The notes beneath the pieces are model-generated. The model was not told where the DNA came from, searched no databases, and saw nothing but the letters and a program-made list of their open reading frames with translations. Positions 25,188 through 34,692 of a stretch of 64,000 nucleotides of DNA are shown here, one piece after another (position 1 is the stretch's first letter; each line of letters opens with the position of its first letter). Origin of the DNA: Azospirillum sp. OGB3 (GTDB taxonomy: Bacteria; Pseudomonadota; Alphaproteobacteria; Azospirillales; Azospirillaceae); contig NZ_JACHYN010000010.1 in NCBI RefSeq assembly GCF_014192915.1, forward strand, positions 180,324 through 244,323. The letters are read 5' to 3'. Both the position numbers and the translations under genes were made by a program.

Positions 25188-26504
25188 ATGACCGTGACCA
25201 CCTTCAAGCCCGACTCGGTGACCCAGGCCGCCGACGCGGTGCGCTGGGCCTTGTCGGAGGGGACGCCTCTGGACGTCGCCGGTTCGGGCTCCAAGCGCGG
25301 CCTCGGGCGTCCGATCCAGACCGCCTGCACGCTCGACCTGTCCGGCCTGTCCGGGGTCGTCGCCTACGAGGCGGAGGAGCTGGTGCTGACCGCCAGGGCC
25401 GGCACGCCGATGGCCGAGATCCTGCCGATGCTGGCGGAGCGGCGGCAGCAGCTCGCCTTCGAGCCGCAGGACCTCGGGCCGCTGCTCGGTCAACCGGAGG
25501 GGCAGGGGACGCTGGGCGGGGTGATATCCTGCGGGTTGGCCGGGCCGCGGCGCATCAGCGCCGGCTCCGCCCGCGACCACACGCTGGGGATCGAGGGGGT
25601 GAACGGGCGCGGCGACCTCTACAAGGGCGGTGGCAAGGTGGTGAAGAACGTCACCGGCTATGACGTGCCCAAGCTGATGGCCGGCTCCTTCGGCACGCTG
25701 ACCGTGCTGACCGAACTGACGGTGAAGGTGCTGCCGGCGCCGGAGGATGTCCGGACGCTGCTGCTGGCCGGGCGCGAGGACGCCGCGGCCGTCGCGGCGC
25801 TGACCGCGGCGCTGCAGAGCCCCTACGACGTGTCCGGCGCCGCCCATCTGCCGGCCGCGGTGGCGGCGCGGTCCCATGTCCGGCCGGTCGTCGCGGTGGG
25901 CGGGGCGGTCACGCTGGTGCGGGTGGAGGGCTTCGGCCCGTCCGTCACCGCTCGTGTGGCCGCGCTGAAGGAGGAGCTTGGCGCCGACGCCGTGCTGGAC
26001 CGGGAGGAGTCGCGGGCGGTGTGGAAGGAGGTTCGGGATGTGGCGTTCTTTTGCCCCCACACGCCAACCCTCGTTTGCCCCCACCCTAACCCTCCCCCGC
26101 TGGGCGGGGGAGGGGACCATTCTCCCTCCCCTGCGTCAGCGGGGGAGGGTCGGGGTGGGGGCCAGGATACGCGCCACGTCTGGAAAATCTCCGTCCAGCC
26201 CTCCGAAGGGCCGCGCGTGGCGGAGTCGATCCGCTGGGCGCTCGACGCGGAGCTGTATTTCGACTGGGGCGGTGGGCTGATCTGGGCGGCGGTGGCACCG
26301 ACCCCCGACTCCGCCACGGCGATCCGCGGCGCGCTGGGCACCGCCGGCCACGCGACGCTGGTGCGCGCGCCCGAGGATGTGCGGAGCGCGGCGGAGGTCT
26401 TCCAGCCCTTGCCCGACCCGGTGATGGCGCTGAGCCGCCGGGTGAAGGAGAGCTTCGACCCCTGCGGCATCCTGAACCCCGGCCGCATGTACGCGGGAGT
26501 GTAG
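25188..26504 (+). CDS. glcE: Glycolate oxidase subunit GlcE with in-frame palindromic insert
   Basis: A 438-residue FAD-binding subunit. It has the PCMH loop (LDVAGSGSKRGLGRP) and GGGKVVKNVTGYDVPKLMAG, and ends with SFDPCGILNPGRMY. Residues about 297-325 are encoded by an 84-bp palindromic repeat, read as a Pro/Gly-rich segment (NPPPLGGGGDHSPSPASAGE). The reading frame is maintained because 84 is a multiple of three. The homologous part of the protein continues as VWKISVQPSEG. Without the insert the length would be normal for the family (about 400). It lies between glcD and glcF in one operon. Confidence 0.93.
   Translation: MTVTTFKPDSVTQAADAVRWALSEGTPLDVAGSGSKRGLGRPIQTACTLDLSGLSGVVAYEAEELVLTARAGTPMAEILPMLAERRQQLAFEPQDLGPLLGQPEGQGTLGGVISCGLAGPRRISAGSARDHTLGIEGVNGRGDLYKGGGKVVKNVTGYDVPKLMAGSFGTLTVLTELTVKVLPAPEDVRTLLLAGREDAAAVAALTAALQSPYDVSGAAHLPAAVAARSHVRPVVAVGGAVTLVRVEGFGPSVTARVAALKEELGADAVLDREESRAVWKEVRDVAFFCPHTPTLVCPHPNPPPLGGGGDHSPSPASAGEGRGGGQDTRHVWKISVQPSEGPRVAESIRWALDAELYFDWGGGLIWAAVAPTPDSATAIRGALGTAGHATLVRAPEDVRSAAEVFQPLPDPVMALSRRVKESFDPCGILNPGRMYAGV
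26078..26161. repeat. Composite palindromic element inside glcE
   Basis: The 25-bp outer arms 26078-26102 and 26137-26161 are inverted copies with two mismatches (CCCCCACCCTAACCC against GGGTCGGGGTGGGGG). Each arm also folds with its inner partner (CCTCCCCCGC/GCGGGGGAGG at 26091-26113, and a second hairpin at 26125-26148). The left half is nearly the same as 5842-5882. Total 84 bp, in frame with glcE. Confidence 0.88.
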
Positions 26505-26510
26505 GCATCC

Positions 26511-27857
26511 ATGCAGACGAACTTCACGCTGACCCAGCTCGCCAACGCCGATTACCGGGATTCGGAAGCGATCCTGCGAAAGTGCGTCCATTGCGGCTTC
26601 TGCACGGCGACCTGTCCGACCTATGTCCTGCTGGGCGACGAGCTGGACAGCCCGCGCGGCCGCATCTACCAGATCAAGGACATGCTGGAAAAGGGCGGGC
26701 CGCCCACCGAGCATCAGGTGAAGCACATCGACCGCTGCCTCTCCTGCCTGTCCTGCATGACGACCTGCCCGTCGGGCGTCAACTACATGCATCTGGTCGA
26801 TCACGCCCGCGCCCATGTCGAGGCGACCCACGCCCGCCCGCCCGCCGACCGCGCCATCCGCGACCTGCTGGCCCGCGTGCTGCCCAACCCGCGGCTGTTC
26901 CGGCTGGCCCTGATCGCCGCCTGGTTCGGCAAGCCCTTCGCCGGGCTGCTGCCGGGGCGGCTGGGAGCGCTCCTGGCACTGGCGCCGACGTCGGTGCCGG
27001 GGCCGAGTCACAGCGACCGGCCGGGCAGCCACCCGGCGGTCGGGCCGCGCCGCCAGCGCGCCGCTTTGCTGGTCGGCTGCGCCCAGCAGGTGCTGGCCCC
27101 GCAGATCAACGAGGCGACCATCCGCCTGCTGAACCGCCATGGGGTCGAGGTGGTGGTGGCCAAGGGCGCCGACTGTTGCGGCGCCCTGACCCATCACATG
27201 GGCAAGACCGATCTCAGCGACGCCTCGGCGCGGAAGACCATCGACGCCTGGATCGCCGAGATGGACGGGGAGGGGCTGGACGCCATCATCGTCAACACCT
27301 CGGGCTGCGGCACCACGGTGAAGGATTACGCCTTCCAGTTCCGCGAGGACGCGGAATATGCGCCAAAGGCTTTGCGCGTGGCGGCCATCGCCCGCGACGT
27401 GACGGAGTTCCTGGCGGAGATCGGTCTGTCCGCCCCGGTGATCGAGACGGGGCAGGCCATCGCCTACCATTCCGCCTGCTCCATGCAGCACGGCCAGCGC
27501 ATCAAGGACCCACCGCGGGCTCTGCTGCGCGGCGCCGGCTTCGAGGTGAAGGAGATCCCGGAGGCGCACATCTGCTGCGGCTCCGCCGGCACCTACAACA
27601 TGCTCCAGCCGGAGATCGCCGTGCAACTGCGCGACCGCAAGGTCCGCAACATCGAAAGCACCAAGGCCGCGGCCATCGCCGCCGGCAACCTCGGCTGCAT
27701 CACCCAGATCGCCACCGGGACCGGGCTGCCGGTCGTCCACACGGTGGAACTGCTCGACTGGGCGACCGGCGGGCCGAAGCCCGAGGCGCTGAGGGACAGC
27801 CCGGCCTTCGCCGGTCCGGACCACTCGCCGGGCGCGGCTGCGCGCGCGGCGGAGTAG
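26511..27857 (+). CDS. glcF: Glycolate oxidase iron-sulfur subunit GlcF
   Basis: A 448-residue protein with two 4Fe-4S motifs near the N-terminus (CVHCGFCTATCPTY and CLSCLSCMTTCPSG) and two CCG domains (GADCCGALTHH, HICCGSAGTYN). It passes electrons from the GlcDE flavins to the membrane quinone pool. It starts 6 bp after glcE and closes the operon. Confidence 0.96.
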   Translation: MQTNFTLTQLANADYRDSEAILRKCVHCGFCTATCPTYVLLGDELDSPRGRIYQIKDMLEKGGPPTEHQVKHIDRCLSCLSCMTTCPSGVNYMHLVDHARAHVEATHARPPADRAIRDLLARVLPNPRLFRLALIAAWFGKPFAGLLPGRLGALLALAPTSVPGPSHSDRPGSHPAVGPRRQRAALLVGCAQQVLAPQINEATIRLLNRHGVEVVVAKGADCCGALTHHMGKTDLSDASARKTIDAWIAEMDGEGLDAIIVNTSGCGTTVKDYAFQFREDAEYAPKALRVAAIARDVTEFLAEIGLSAPVIETGQAIAYHSACSMQHGQRIKDPPRALLRGAGFEVKEIPEAHICCGSAGTYNMLQPEIAVQLRDRKVRNIESTKAAAIAAGNLGCITQIATGTGLPVVHTVELLDWATGGPKPEALRDSPAFAGPDHSPGAAARAAE

Positions 27858-27949
27858 GGAGAGGGGTGCCCCCGCGGTGCGGGACAGTCTCCAACACCGA
27901 CCCGCTTGGACTTTTCGCGGCGTATGGCTAGGTTGGCGCCAACGGGACG

Positions 27950-28699
27950 ATGAGGCGCTCAGTGGACAGCGGGTTCAAGGACGACAGCGACGGCGGTTAC
28001 GGGATCGGGCGGCGGCTGTCGGCCTGGGGTGTGCACGCCTTCACGGGCAGCGGCGTCGTGCTCGGGCTGCTGGCCCTGCTCGCCGCGGTCAACGGCGAGG
28101 CCAAGGCGTGCCTGGGCTGGCTGGGGCTGGCCCTGGTGGTCGACGGGGTGGACGGCACCCTGGCCCGACGCGCCTCGGTGAAGGAGGTGCTGCCGGGCAT
28201 CGACGGGTCGGCGCTCGACCTCGTGATCGACTATCTGACCTACGTCGTCGTCCCGGCGGTTTTCATGTACCGCTTCGGCCTGCTGCCGGACGGGTTCGGC
28301 GTGGCGCTGGCCGCCTTCATCATGATGACCTCGCTCTACTGCTTCTCGAACACCGGGATGAAGAGCGGCGACAACTACTTCGTCGGCTTCCCGGCGATCT
28401 GGAACGTGGTCGCGCTCTATCTGTGGCTTCTGGCGCTCGACCCATGGATCAACACCGCGGTGGTGCTGGTCCTCGGCCTGCTGACCTTCACGACGGTCAA
28501 GTTCCTGCATCCCTTCCGGGTGCGCCGCTGGATGCGCCTGAACCTTCTGGTCAGCGGCGCGTGGCTGGCTTCCAGCGCAGCGCTGGTGGTCCTCTATCCG
28601 GACCGTCCCGACGCCGTCTGGTACGTCTGGCTTGCCAGCAGCGCCTACTACGCGGCGGTCTGCCTGTGGCGGACGCTGCGCGGGCCGGAAAAAAGCTGA
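27950..28699 (+). CDS. pcs: Phosphatidylcholine synthase (CDP-alcohol phosphatidyltransferase)
   Basis: A 249-residue membrane protein with about eight hydrophobic segments. It has the CDP-alcohol motif DG-X2-AR-X8-G-X3-D-X3-D, seen as DGVDGTLARR followed by LPGIDGSALDLVID. Pcs condenses choline directly with CDP-diacylglycerol, a route common in plant-associated alphaproteobacteria. The YCFSNTGMKSGDNYFVGFPA segment is typical of Pcs compared with other family members. A single gene after glcDEF. Confidence 0.9.
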   Translation: MRRSVDSGFKDDSDGGYGIGRRLSAWGVHAFTGSGVVLGLLALLAAVNGEAKACLGWLGLALVVDGVDGTLARRASVKEVLPGIDGSALDLVIDYLTYVVVPAVFMYRFGLLPDGFGVALAAFIMMTSLYCFSNTGMKSGDNYFVGFPAIWNVVALYLWLLALDPWINTAVVLVLGLLTFTTVKFLHPFRVRRWMRLNLLVSGAWLASSAALVVLYPDRPDAVWYVWLASSAYYAAVCLWRTLRGPEKS

Positions 28700-28837
28700 C
28701 GGTGCGTGGTCGGCGCTTGTCGGACCGCTCCGGTTCGCCTCGTCTGATTTAAGCTCTGCGGCAATTTGCCTCGCGATGCACAACTTTAGCGGGTTGTATG
28801 GTGCTTTCCGGTTCGATCATTCCGGTTGCTCGGTGTC

Positions 28838-30406
28838 ATGAAGGCAAAAATAATATTTTTCGTTCTGTGTGCAGTCCTGTGGAACTCTTCAGTATCTGCC
28901 CAGACGTTTGATGAAGGGATTGCCGCATACAACGGGAAAAATTTCCGAGAGGCGTTGAGTATTTTCCGGAAATTCGCCGACCAAGGTCATGCCTTCGCGC
29001 AGAGCAATCTTGGCCATATGTATGAAAATGGAATGGGTGTGGCGCGGGACGACCAGGAAGCGGTGCGTTGGTACCGTCTTGCCGCCGAGCAAGGCAATGC
29101 CATCGCGCAGAACGCTCTTGGCATCATATACGCGAACGGCCGGGGTGTGGCGCGGGACGACCTGGAAGCGGCTCGTTGGTACCGTCTTTCCGCCGACCAG
29201 GGCATTCAGTACGCTCAATACAATCTTGGCGGCATGTATGCCAATGGCCGTGGCGTCGCGAAGGACGATGGGGAAGCGGCGCGTTGGTACCGTCTTGCGG
29301 CCGACCAGGGATACACCGTGGCTCGGGCCGCTCTTGGTCGCATGTATGCGAATGGATCAGGCGTCGCACGGGACGACCAGGAAGCGGCGCGCTGGTTCCG
29401 TCTTGCCGCCGAGGAAGGTGATTCCTTCGCACAAAACGCTCTCGGCGCCATGCACGCGAGCGGCCGGGGTGTGGCGCGGGACGACCGGGAGGCGGCGCGC
29501 CTGTACCGCCTTGCCGCGGGTCAGGGCAATCAGTACGCCCAATACAACCTCGCAACCATGCACGCGGAAGGCCGCGGCGTCGCGAAGGATGACGGAGAGG
29601 CGGCGCGCTGGTACCGGCTCGCCGCCGATCAAGGGAATGCGGCGGCTCAAGCCAATCTTGGGTTCAGCTATGGAAAAGGCCTTGGCGTTGCACGAGACGA
29701 CCGGGAAGCGGTGCGCTTGTACCGCCTTGCCGCCGATCAGGGGAACACAGACGCCCAGGCCAATCTTGGGTATATGTATGCAAGCGGCCTCGGCATTGCG
29801 CAGGATGACGGGGAAGCGGTGCGCTGGTACCGCCTTGCCGCAGAGCACGGCCATGCGAACGCTCAGAACAACCTTGGCTTCATGTATTCTGAGGGACGCG
29901 GCGTTGATCGCAACCATGCATGGGCCGCCTACTGGTACGCCTTGGCGGCGAGGGGCGGCAATGAGGCTGCGGTCCGGAACCTTGAACAGAGCCTTCCCCA
30001 CCTGCGCCAGTTGAAGGTTGCCGGCCAGACGGTCAATGTGCGGGCGAACGGCGACGAGAAGGCCGAGGTCGTTGCCAAGCTGAGCAAGGGAGCCGGCGTC
30101 TATCGCCTCGGTGAGGACAGGGAGGCGGGCTGGACGGAAGTCTACATTCCGGACGGCCACCGGGTCGGCTGGGTCAAAACCTCCCTTTTGGGCAATCCGG
30201 CCCCTGCACCGGTGGAACCGGCGGCGTCAAGCGGTCCCTATCCGCCCCAACCGGCGCCCGTTCCCGGCCGAGTGTCGTGCAACACCCGCTGCTTCAATGG
30301 GGACTGTTACCGCACCTATTCAAATGGCGAGCGCGTGCGGTTTCAGGCCCGCCGCCGGTACGATCCCTTCTCCGGCCAGTTCACCTGGGATTCCGGCGGC
30401 TGCTGA
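28838..30406 (+). CDS. Secreted Sel1-repeat protein with SH3-like domain
   Basis: A 522-residue protein with a signal peptide (MKAKIIFFVLCAVLWNSSVS). Nine complete 36-residue Sel1 repeats follow, each with the pattern AQxNLGxMYxxGxGVxRDDxEA. After them come a bacterial SH3 domain (residues about 390-450, INVRANGDEKAEVVAKLSK type) and a Pro-rich linker leading to a short Cys-containing tail. The DNA has an almost exact 108-bp period. The first 250 bases are clearly lower in G+C than the neighbours. ATG 28838 is preferred over TTG 28826. Sel1 proteins act as scaffolds; the SH3 domain suggests cell-wall binding. Two further Sel1 genes occur at 37-39 kb. Confidence 0.9.
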   Translation: MKAKIIFFVLCAVLWNSSVSAQTFDEGIAAYNGKNFREALSIFRKFADQGHAFAQSNLGHMYENGMGVARDDQEAVRWYRLAAEQGNAIAQNALGIIYANGRGVARDDLEAARWYRLSADQGIQYAQYNLGGMYANGRGVAKDDGEAARWYRLAADQGYTVARAALGRMYANGSGVARDDQEAARWFRLAAEEGDSFAQNALGAMHASGRGVARDDREAARLYRLAAGQGNQYAQYNLATMHAEGRGVAKDDGEAARWYRLAADQGNAAAQANLGFSYGKGLGVARDDREAVRLYRLAADQGNTDAQANLGYMYASGLGIAQDDGEAVRWYRLAAEHGHANAQNNLGFMYSEGRGVDRNHAWAAYWYALAARGGNEAAVRNLEQSLPHLRQLKVAGQTVNVRANGDEKAEVVAKLSKGAGVYRLGEDREAGWTEVYIPDGHRVGWVKTSLLGNPAPAPVEPAASSGPYPPQPAPVPGRVSCNTRCFNGDCYRTYSNGERVRFQARRRYDPFSGQFTWDSGGC

Positions 30407-30420
30407 GGGGGCGAGGCGCC

Positions 30421-30696
30421 TCAGGGTTTCTCGGGAGCGGTCTCCCGGTTGATGTCGTCCTTGGCGTCGCGGGCCTTCTGCTGGATGGCCGCGCCGGCGT
30501 CCTGCATCATGCGGCCGGCCTCGGCGCCAATGCCCTTGGCGGCCTCGCCCACGCGCTCGGCGGTCTGGTCCACCGCGCGCCCGATCTCCTGGCCGGTCTT
30601 CTCCGCCGACTGCTGGTCGTCGCAGGCGGCCAGCAGCGGCAGGGCCAGGAGGGGAAGGACAAGGACGGCGGTGCGAATCCCGTTACGACGAGCCAT
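30421..30696 (-). CDS. Small lipoprotein
   Basis: A 91-residue protein with a lipoprotein signal (lipobox LLAAC, Cys25). The mature part is helical, Ala/Glu/Lys-rich (EKTGQEIGRAVDQTAERVGE), resembling entericidin- or LEA-like stress lipoproteins. It is convergent with the Sel1 gene 15 bp away. No function can be assigned. Confidence 0.75.
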   Translation of the reverse strand: MARRNGIRTAVLVLPLLALPLLAACDDQQSAEKTGQEIGRAVDQTAERVGEAAKGIGAEAGRMMQDAGAAIQQKARDAKDDINRETAPEKP

Positions 30697-30782
30697 GGGA
30701 TGGTCTCCACAGTTGATCCATGGAGGCGTAACGGTTCATGGGGGCGTTTGGTGCCCGTCTTCCCTCAAAAGCGGACCCTCCC

Positions 30783-31460
30783 TCAAAAGCGGTAGGAGGC
30801 GGTGATCGCGACCACCGGCCAGAAGCGGGCGGCGCGGATTGAATCCTCCACCTCGCGGCGCTGGTCCTCCAGAACGGCGGCGATGGCCGGCGTGGTCGCC
30901 ACGCCGGGGGCGCTCAGGCTGACCCGAGGCCTGCCCTGGAACAGCACGCCGAGATCCAGGCCGACGCTGAAGTTCGGGCTGAACACCGTGCCGTTGTAGC
31001 CGATGCCGGCATAGGGAGCGACGCGGTCGAAGGTTGCCTTGCCGGTCAACTCGCCGGCCTGCTGCGGCGTGACCACCACCCCGCCGAAGCTGCGCGGGCC
31101 GGACAGCGTGCCGGTCAGGTCGGCCTTGTTGTAGTTGATGCGCGCGCCGCCGCTGATGCGGAAGCCGGTGCCGGCAACGGGGTAGAGGTCCAGCACCGCG
31201 CCGAAGCTGCGCAGTTTCACGTCCAAATCGTAATCGACGCCGGAGATGCCGCGGTCGGTGCTGAAGGTGAACATGTTGCCGCCCAGCCGCAGCCCGAACA
31301 TCGGATTCACCCGGTAGCCGGCCTCCAGCCCCAGCCCCAGCGTGCTGGCCTGCGCGCCGACGTGGAAGGGGGACTCGGCCGGACCATCCATGGTCTGGGC
31401 GGTGACGGCGGAGGTTCCGGCAACGGCGAGGGCGAAGGCGAGAAGGGCGGCGGTGCGCAT
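30783..31460 (-). CDS. Outer-membrane beta-barrel protein
   Basis: A 225-residue protein with a signal peptide ending TSAVTA-QT. It shows alternating beta-strand patterns (LGLGLEAGYRVNPMFGLRLG, AVLDLYPVAGTGFRISGG) and a terminal Phe (VAITASYRF), as outer-membrane barrels have. It resembles OmpW/porin-like small barrels. ATG 31460 has AAGGGGA upstream. Located between a lipoprotein gene and an acyl-CoA dehydrogenase. Confidence 0.82.
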   Translation of the reverse strand: MRTAALLAFALAVAGTSAVTAQTMDGPAESPFHVGAQASTLGLGLEAGYRVNPMFGLRLGGNMFTFSTDRGISGVDYDLDVKLRSFGAVLDLYPVAGTGFRISGGARINYNKADLTGTLSGPRSFGGVVVTPQQAGELTGKATFDRVAPYAGIGYNGTVFSPNFSVGLDLGVLFQGRPRVSLSAPGVATTPAIAAVLEDQRREVEDSIRAARFWPVVAITASYRF

Positions 31461-31595
31461 GCGGCGTTTCCCCTTGGGACGTCTCGATCGAACGGGGAAC
31501 GCGGACCAACCGCAAAAGTTGCGGCCGGCTTGGGGCGCCGGCCGCGTTTCAGCTGGTTGTGGCCAAACCGCCACAGTGATGGAGCACGGCCTTGC

Positions 31596-33395
31596 TTAGA
31601 ACTGGTCTTCGCCCAGAGCCATGACCGTGCGGTGAGCGGTCAGGATCGGCAGCAGCAGGCCCGGCCCCTGGGCCAGGATCTGCTCGGCGTAGAAGCGCGC
31701 GGTGACCAGCTTGGCCTCCAGGAAGGGCGCGTTGGCGCCGGGCTGGCGCAGCCCGTCCAGCGCCTTGGCGGCGGAGCGGGCGAGCATCCAGCCGCCGGCC
31801 ACCGTGCCCCACAGCTTGAGGTAGTTCACGGCCCCCGCGGCGGCGGCGCGCAGGTCGCCGTCGGCCTGGGTCTTGACCACCCAGGCCACCGCCTGCTCCA
31901 GCGCGTCCAGACCGGCGGACAGGTTGGTGCGGATCGCCTCCATGTCGTCGCCGGGAATGCTCTCCAACTCCGCCACCGTGGCGCGCATCTCCGCGATGAA
32001 GGTCCGGGCCGACTCGCCGCCGTCGCGGCCGGTCTTGCGGAAGGTCAGGTCGTTGGCGTGGATGCCGTTGGTGCCCTCGTAGATCGGCGTGATGCGGGCG
32101 TCGCGGTAATGCTGGGCCGCCCCCGTCTCCTCGATGAAGCCCATGCCGCCGTGGATCTGCACGCCGGTGGAGGCGACGTCGCAGCCGATGTCGGTGCTCC
32201 ACGCCTTCACGATGGGGGTCAGGATGTCCACGCGGGCGGTGGCGGCGGCGCGCACCGCGGCGTCCTCGTGGTGGCGGGACACGTCGAGCTGGGTGCCGGC
32301 GTAGAGCGCCAGCGCGCGGGCGGCCTCGGTCTTGGCGCGCATGTCCAGCAGCATCCGGCGCACGTCCGGGTGGCGGATGATGGCGACGCCGGAGCCCTTC
32401 GGGTCGGCCAGATCCTTGCTCTGCACGCGGCCCTTGGCGTAGTCGCGGGCCTGCTGGTAGGCGCGCTCGGCGATCGCAACGCCCTGGATGCCGACGCCGA
32501 GGCGGGCGTTGTTCATCATGGTGAACATGTATTCGATGCCGCGGTTCTCCTGGCCGACCAGGAAGCCGACGGCGCCGCCGTTGTCGCCGAAGGCCATGAC
32601 GGCGGTTGGGCTGGCCATGATGCCCAGCTTGTGCTCCAGGCTGGCGCAGCGCAGGTCGTTGCGCTCGCCCGGCGTGCCGTCCTCGTTCGGCAGGAACTTC
32701 GGCACGATGAACAGGCTGATGCCCTTGATGCCGGGAGGCGCGTCGGGCAGGCGGGCCAGCACGAGATGGACGATGTTGTCCGTCAGGTCATGCTCGCCGT
32801 AGGTGATGAAGATCTTCTGGCCGGTGATGCGGTAGGTCCCGTCCTCCGCCCGCACCGCGCGGGTGCGCACGGCGGCGAGGTCGGAGCCCGCCTGCGGCTC
32901 GGTCAGGTTCATGGTGCCGTTCCACTCGCCGGCGATCATCTTCGGCAGGTAGAGCGCCTTCTGCTCCGCGCTGGCGTGCTCGGTCAGCAGATCGACGGCG
33001 CCCTGGGTCAGCAGCGGGCACAGGCCGAAGGACAGGTTGGCCGCCTGCCACATCTCGTTCACCGCGAAGGCCACGGTCCAGGGCAGGCCCTGCCCGCCAT
33101 AGTCCGGCTCGAAGGGCAGGCTGTTCCAGCCGCTCTCGATGAACTGGCTGTAGGCGTCCTTCCAGCCGGTCGGCGTGCGGACCACGCCGTTCTCCAGCAC
33201 CGAGCCTTCCTTGTCGCCGACCCGGTTCAGCGGGGCGAGAACGCCGGAGGCGAACTTGCCGGCTTCCTCCAGCACGGCGTCCACCAGATCGGGGGCCGCC
33301 GAGTCGCAGTTCGGAAGCGCGGCGACCGTTTCGAGGCCGACCACCTCGTTGAGGACAAAGCGGAGGTCATCGACCGGAGCGGTGTAGGGAATCAT
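31596..33395 (-). CDS. Acyl-CoA dehydrogenase, long C-terminal form
   Basis: A 599-residue FAD enzyme of the FadE-like group sometimes annotated as 3-methylmercaptopropionyl-CoA dehydrogenase (DmdC). It begins MIPYTAPVDDLRFVLNEVVG. The middle has LTEPQAGSDLAAVRTRA and ITGQKIFITYGEHDL, and the catalytic-base region is IYEGTNGIHANDL. The extra C-terminal domain accounts for the length. It catalyses alpha-beta dehydrogenation of an acyl-CoA; the actual substrate cannot be told from sequence. ATG 33395 follows GGAGG. Confidence 0.9.
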   Translation of the reverse strand: MIPYTAPVDDLRFVLNEVVGLETVAALPNCDSAAPDLVDAVLEEAGKFASGVLAPLNRVGDKEGSVLENGVVRTPTGWKDAYSQFIESGWNSLPFEPDYGGQGLPWTVAFAVNEMWQAANLSFGLCPLLTQGAVDLLTEHASAEQKALYLPKMIAGEWNGTMNLTEPQAGSDLAAVRTRAVRAEDGTYRITGQKIFITYGEHDLTDNIVHLVLARLPDAPPGIKGISLFIVPKFLPNEDGTPGERNDLRCASLEHKLGIMASPTAVMAFGDNGGAVGFLVGQENRGIEYMFTMMNNARLGVGIQGVAIAERAYQQARDYAKGRVQSKDLADPKGSGVAIIRHPDVRRMLLDMRAKTEAARALALYAGTQLDVSRHHEDAAVRAAATARVDILTPIVKAWSTDIGCDVASTGVQIHGGMGFIEETGAAQHYRDARITPIYEGTNGIHANDLTFRKTGRDGGESARTFIAEMRATVAELESIPGDDMEAIRTNLSAGLDALEQAVAWVVKTQADGDLRAAAAGAVNYLKLWGTVAGGWMLARSAAKALDGLRQPGANAPFLEAKLVTARFYAEQILAQGPGLLLPILTAHRTVMALGEDQF

Positions 33396-33647
33396 GGATG
33401 GAGCGGCCTCCCGTGACCCGATTGTGCGTGCGTTTCTGCGTGCCCGATTGCGCGTGAACACGGCTTGGGCGGTTTACGTGCGCGTCACCATACCGTACCG
33501 AATGGTGCATGGCGAGCCTCGCCGTCGGACAGGAATATTGGCATCTGGGTTGCGGCGCGAACAGCGCGGCTGCGACGCAGGAGGAGACGTCCGACTTGGC
33601 ATCCCTGTTGCAAGAGTTGGGCAGCACCGCTCACAGGGGTTCCTCCC

Positions 33648-34676
33648 ATGACCATCGCCGCCGCCCTTGCCCGTCAGGCCGAATCCGCCGTCCAGGCCGC
33701 GAAGACCAGCCGCGGGCCGGAGAACGTCGAGGCGGCGGTCCGCAACGCCAGCGCCAAGACCGGGGTCGATTTTTCCTACCTCATGGAAAAAGCTGCCGTG
33801 GAGAGCGGGTACCGGACGGACGTGAAGTCCTCCTCCTCCTCGGCGACCGGGCTCTACCAGTTCATCGACAGCACCTGGCTGGCGACGATGCGCGACCACG
33901 GGGCGGACCACGGCTACGCCAAATACGCCAACGCGATCCAGACGCGCGGCGACGGCCGGCCCTACGTCACCGATCCCGACCTGAAGCGCGAGATCCTGGA
34001 TCTGCGCAAGGACCCCAACGCCTCGGCCCTGATGGCCGCGGAGTACACCCGCGACAACAAGGAGTATCTGGAGGATACGGTCAAAGGGAAGGTCGGCTCC
34101 ACCGAACTCTACATGGCGCATTTCCTCGGGGCGGGCGGGGCGTCGAAGTTCCTGAACGCCATGCAGGACAACCCCAACCGCGCCGCCAAGGAGCTGTTCC
34201 CCGACGCCGCCTCGGCCAACAAGGCGGTGTTCTTCGACAAGGACACCGGCCGGGCCAAGTCGCTGAAGGACATCTACGACCGTTTCGCGACGAAGTTCGC
34301 GGAGTCACCCAACGCCGACTTTGCGCCGGCCCAGACCGCCATCGACCGGGTGCGCCGCCAGGACATGCCGGACGGCTTCACCACCCAGGTGCCCAGCATG
34401 CCGCAGAAGGCGCTGAACGGCACGCCGCTGTCGATCTACCACGTGCTGGCTCTGAATGCGCTGGAGACGCCGGACGAGGTGGACAGCATCTCCGGCCGGC
34501 CCGCCCGTGGCCGCCGCCCGGACGGCGAGGACAAGGACAACCGCCGCATGCGCGACCAGCCGGTCCGCACCGATCAGAACGAGCACACGGGGCTGGGCCT
34601 CGGGCTGGGCCTGTCCAAGGTGGTCGGACAGGGAACCGGGACGACGGCTGGGGCGGAGACGAGTAAGGCGGCCTGA
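33648..34676 (+). CDS. Lytic transglycosylase-like protein
   Basis: A 342-residue protein without an evident signal peptide. Residues about 30-180 look like a lysozyme-fold domain: a catalytic Glu in EKAAVESGYRTDVK, then SATGLYQFIDSTWLATM, the signature of soluble lytic transglycosylases. The C-terminal 100 residues are Arg/Asp/Gly-rich and low complexity. It resembles flagellar or phage-associated transglycosylases that lack a signal and are exported by another system. Start ATG 33648; upstream frames overlap nothing but lack a ribosome site. Confidence 0.8.
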   Translation: MTIAAALARQAESAVQAAKTSRGPENVEAAVRNASAKTGVDFSYLMEKAAVESGYRTDVKSSSSSATGLYQFIDSTWLATMRDHGADHGYAKYANAIQTRGDGRPYVTDPDLKREILDLRKDPNASALMAAEYTRDNKEYLEDTVKGKVGSTELYMAHFLGAGGASKFLNAMQDNPNRAAKELFPDAASANKAVFFDKDTGRAKSLKDIYDRFATKFAESPNADFAPAQTAIDRVRRQDMPDGFTTQVPSMPQKALNGTPLSIYHVLALNALETPDEVDSISGRPARGRRPDGEDKDNRRMRDQPVRTDQNEHTGLGLGLGLSKVVGQGTGTTAGAETSKAA

Positions 34677-34692
34677 TCGCCTGACGTCGGGG

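Noticed and set aside
28838..29900. Regular 108-bp repeats as a possible CRISPR array
   Set aside because: The repeats are coding Sel1 units without unique spacers; no cas genes are present.
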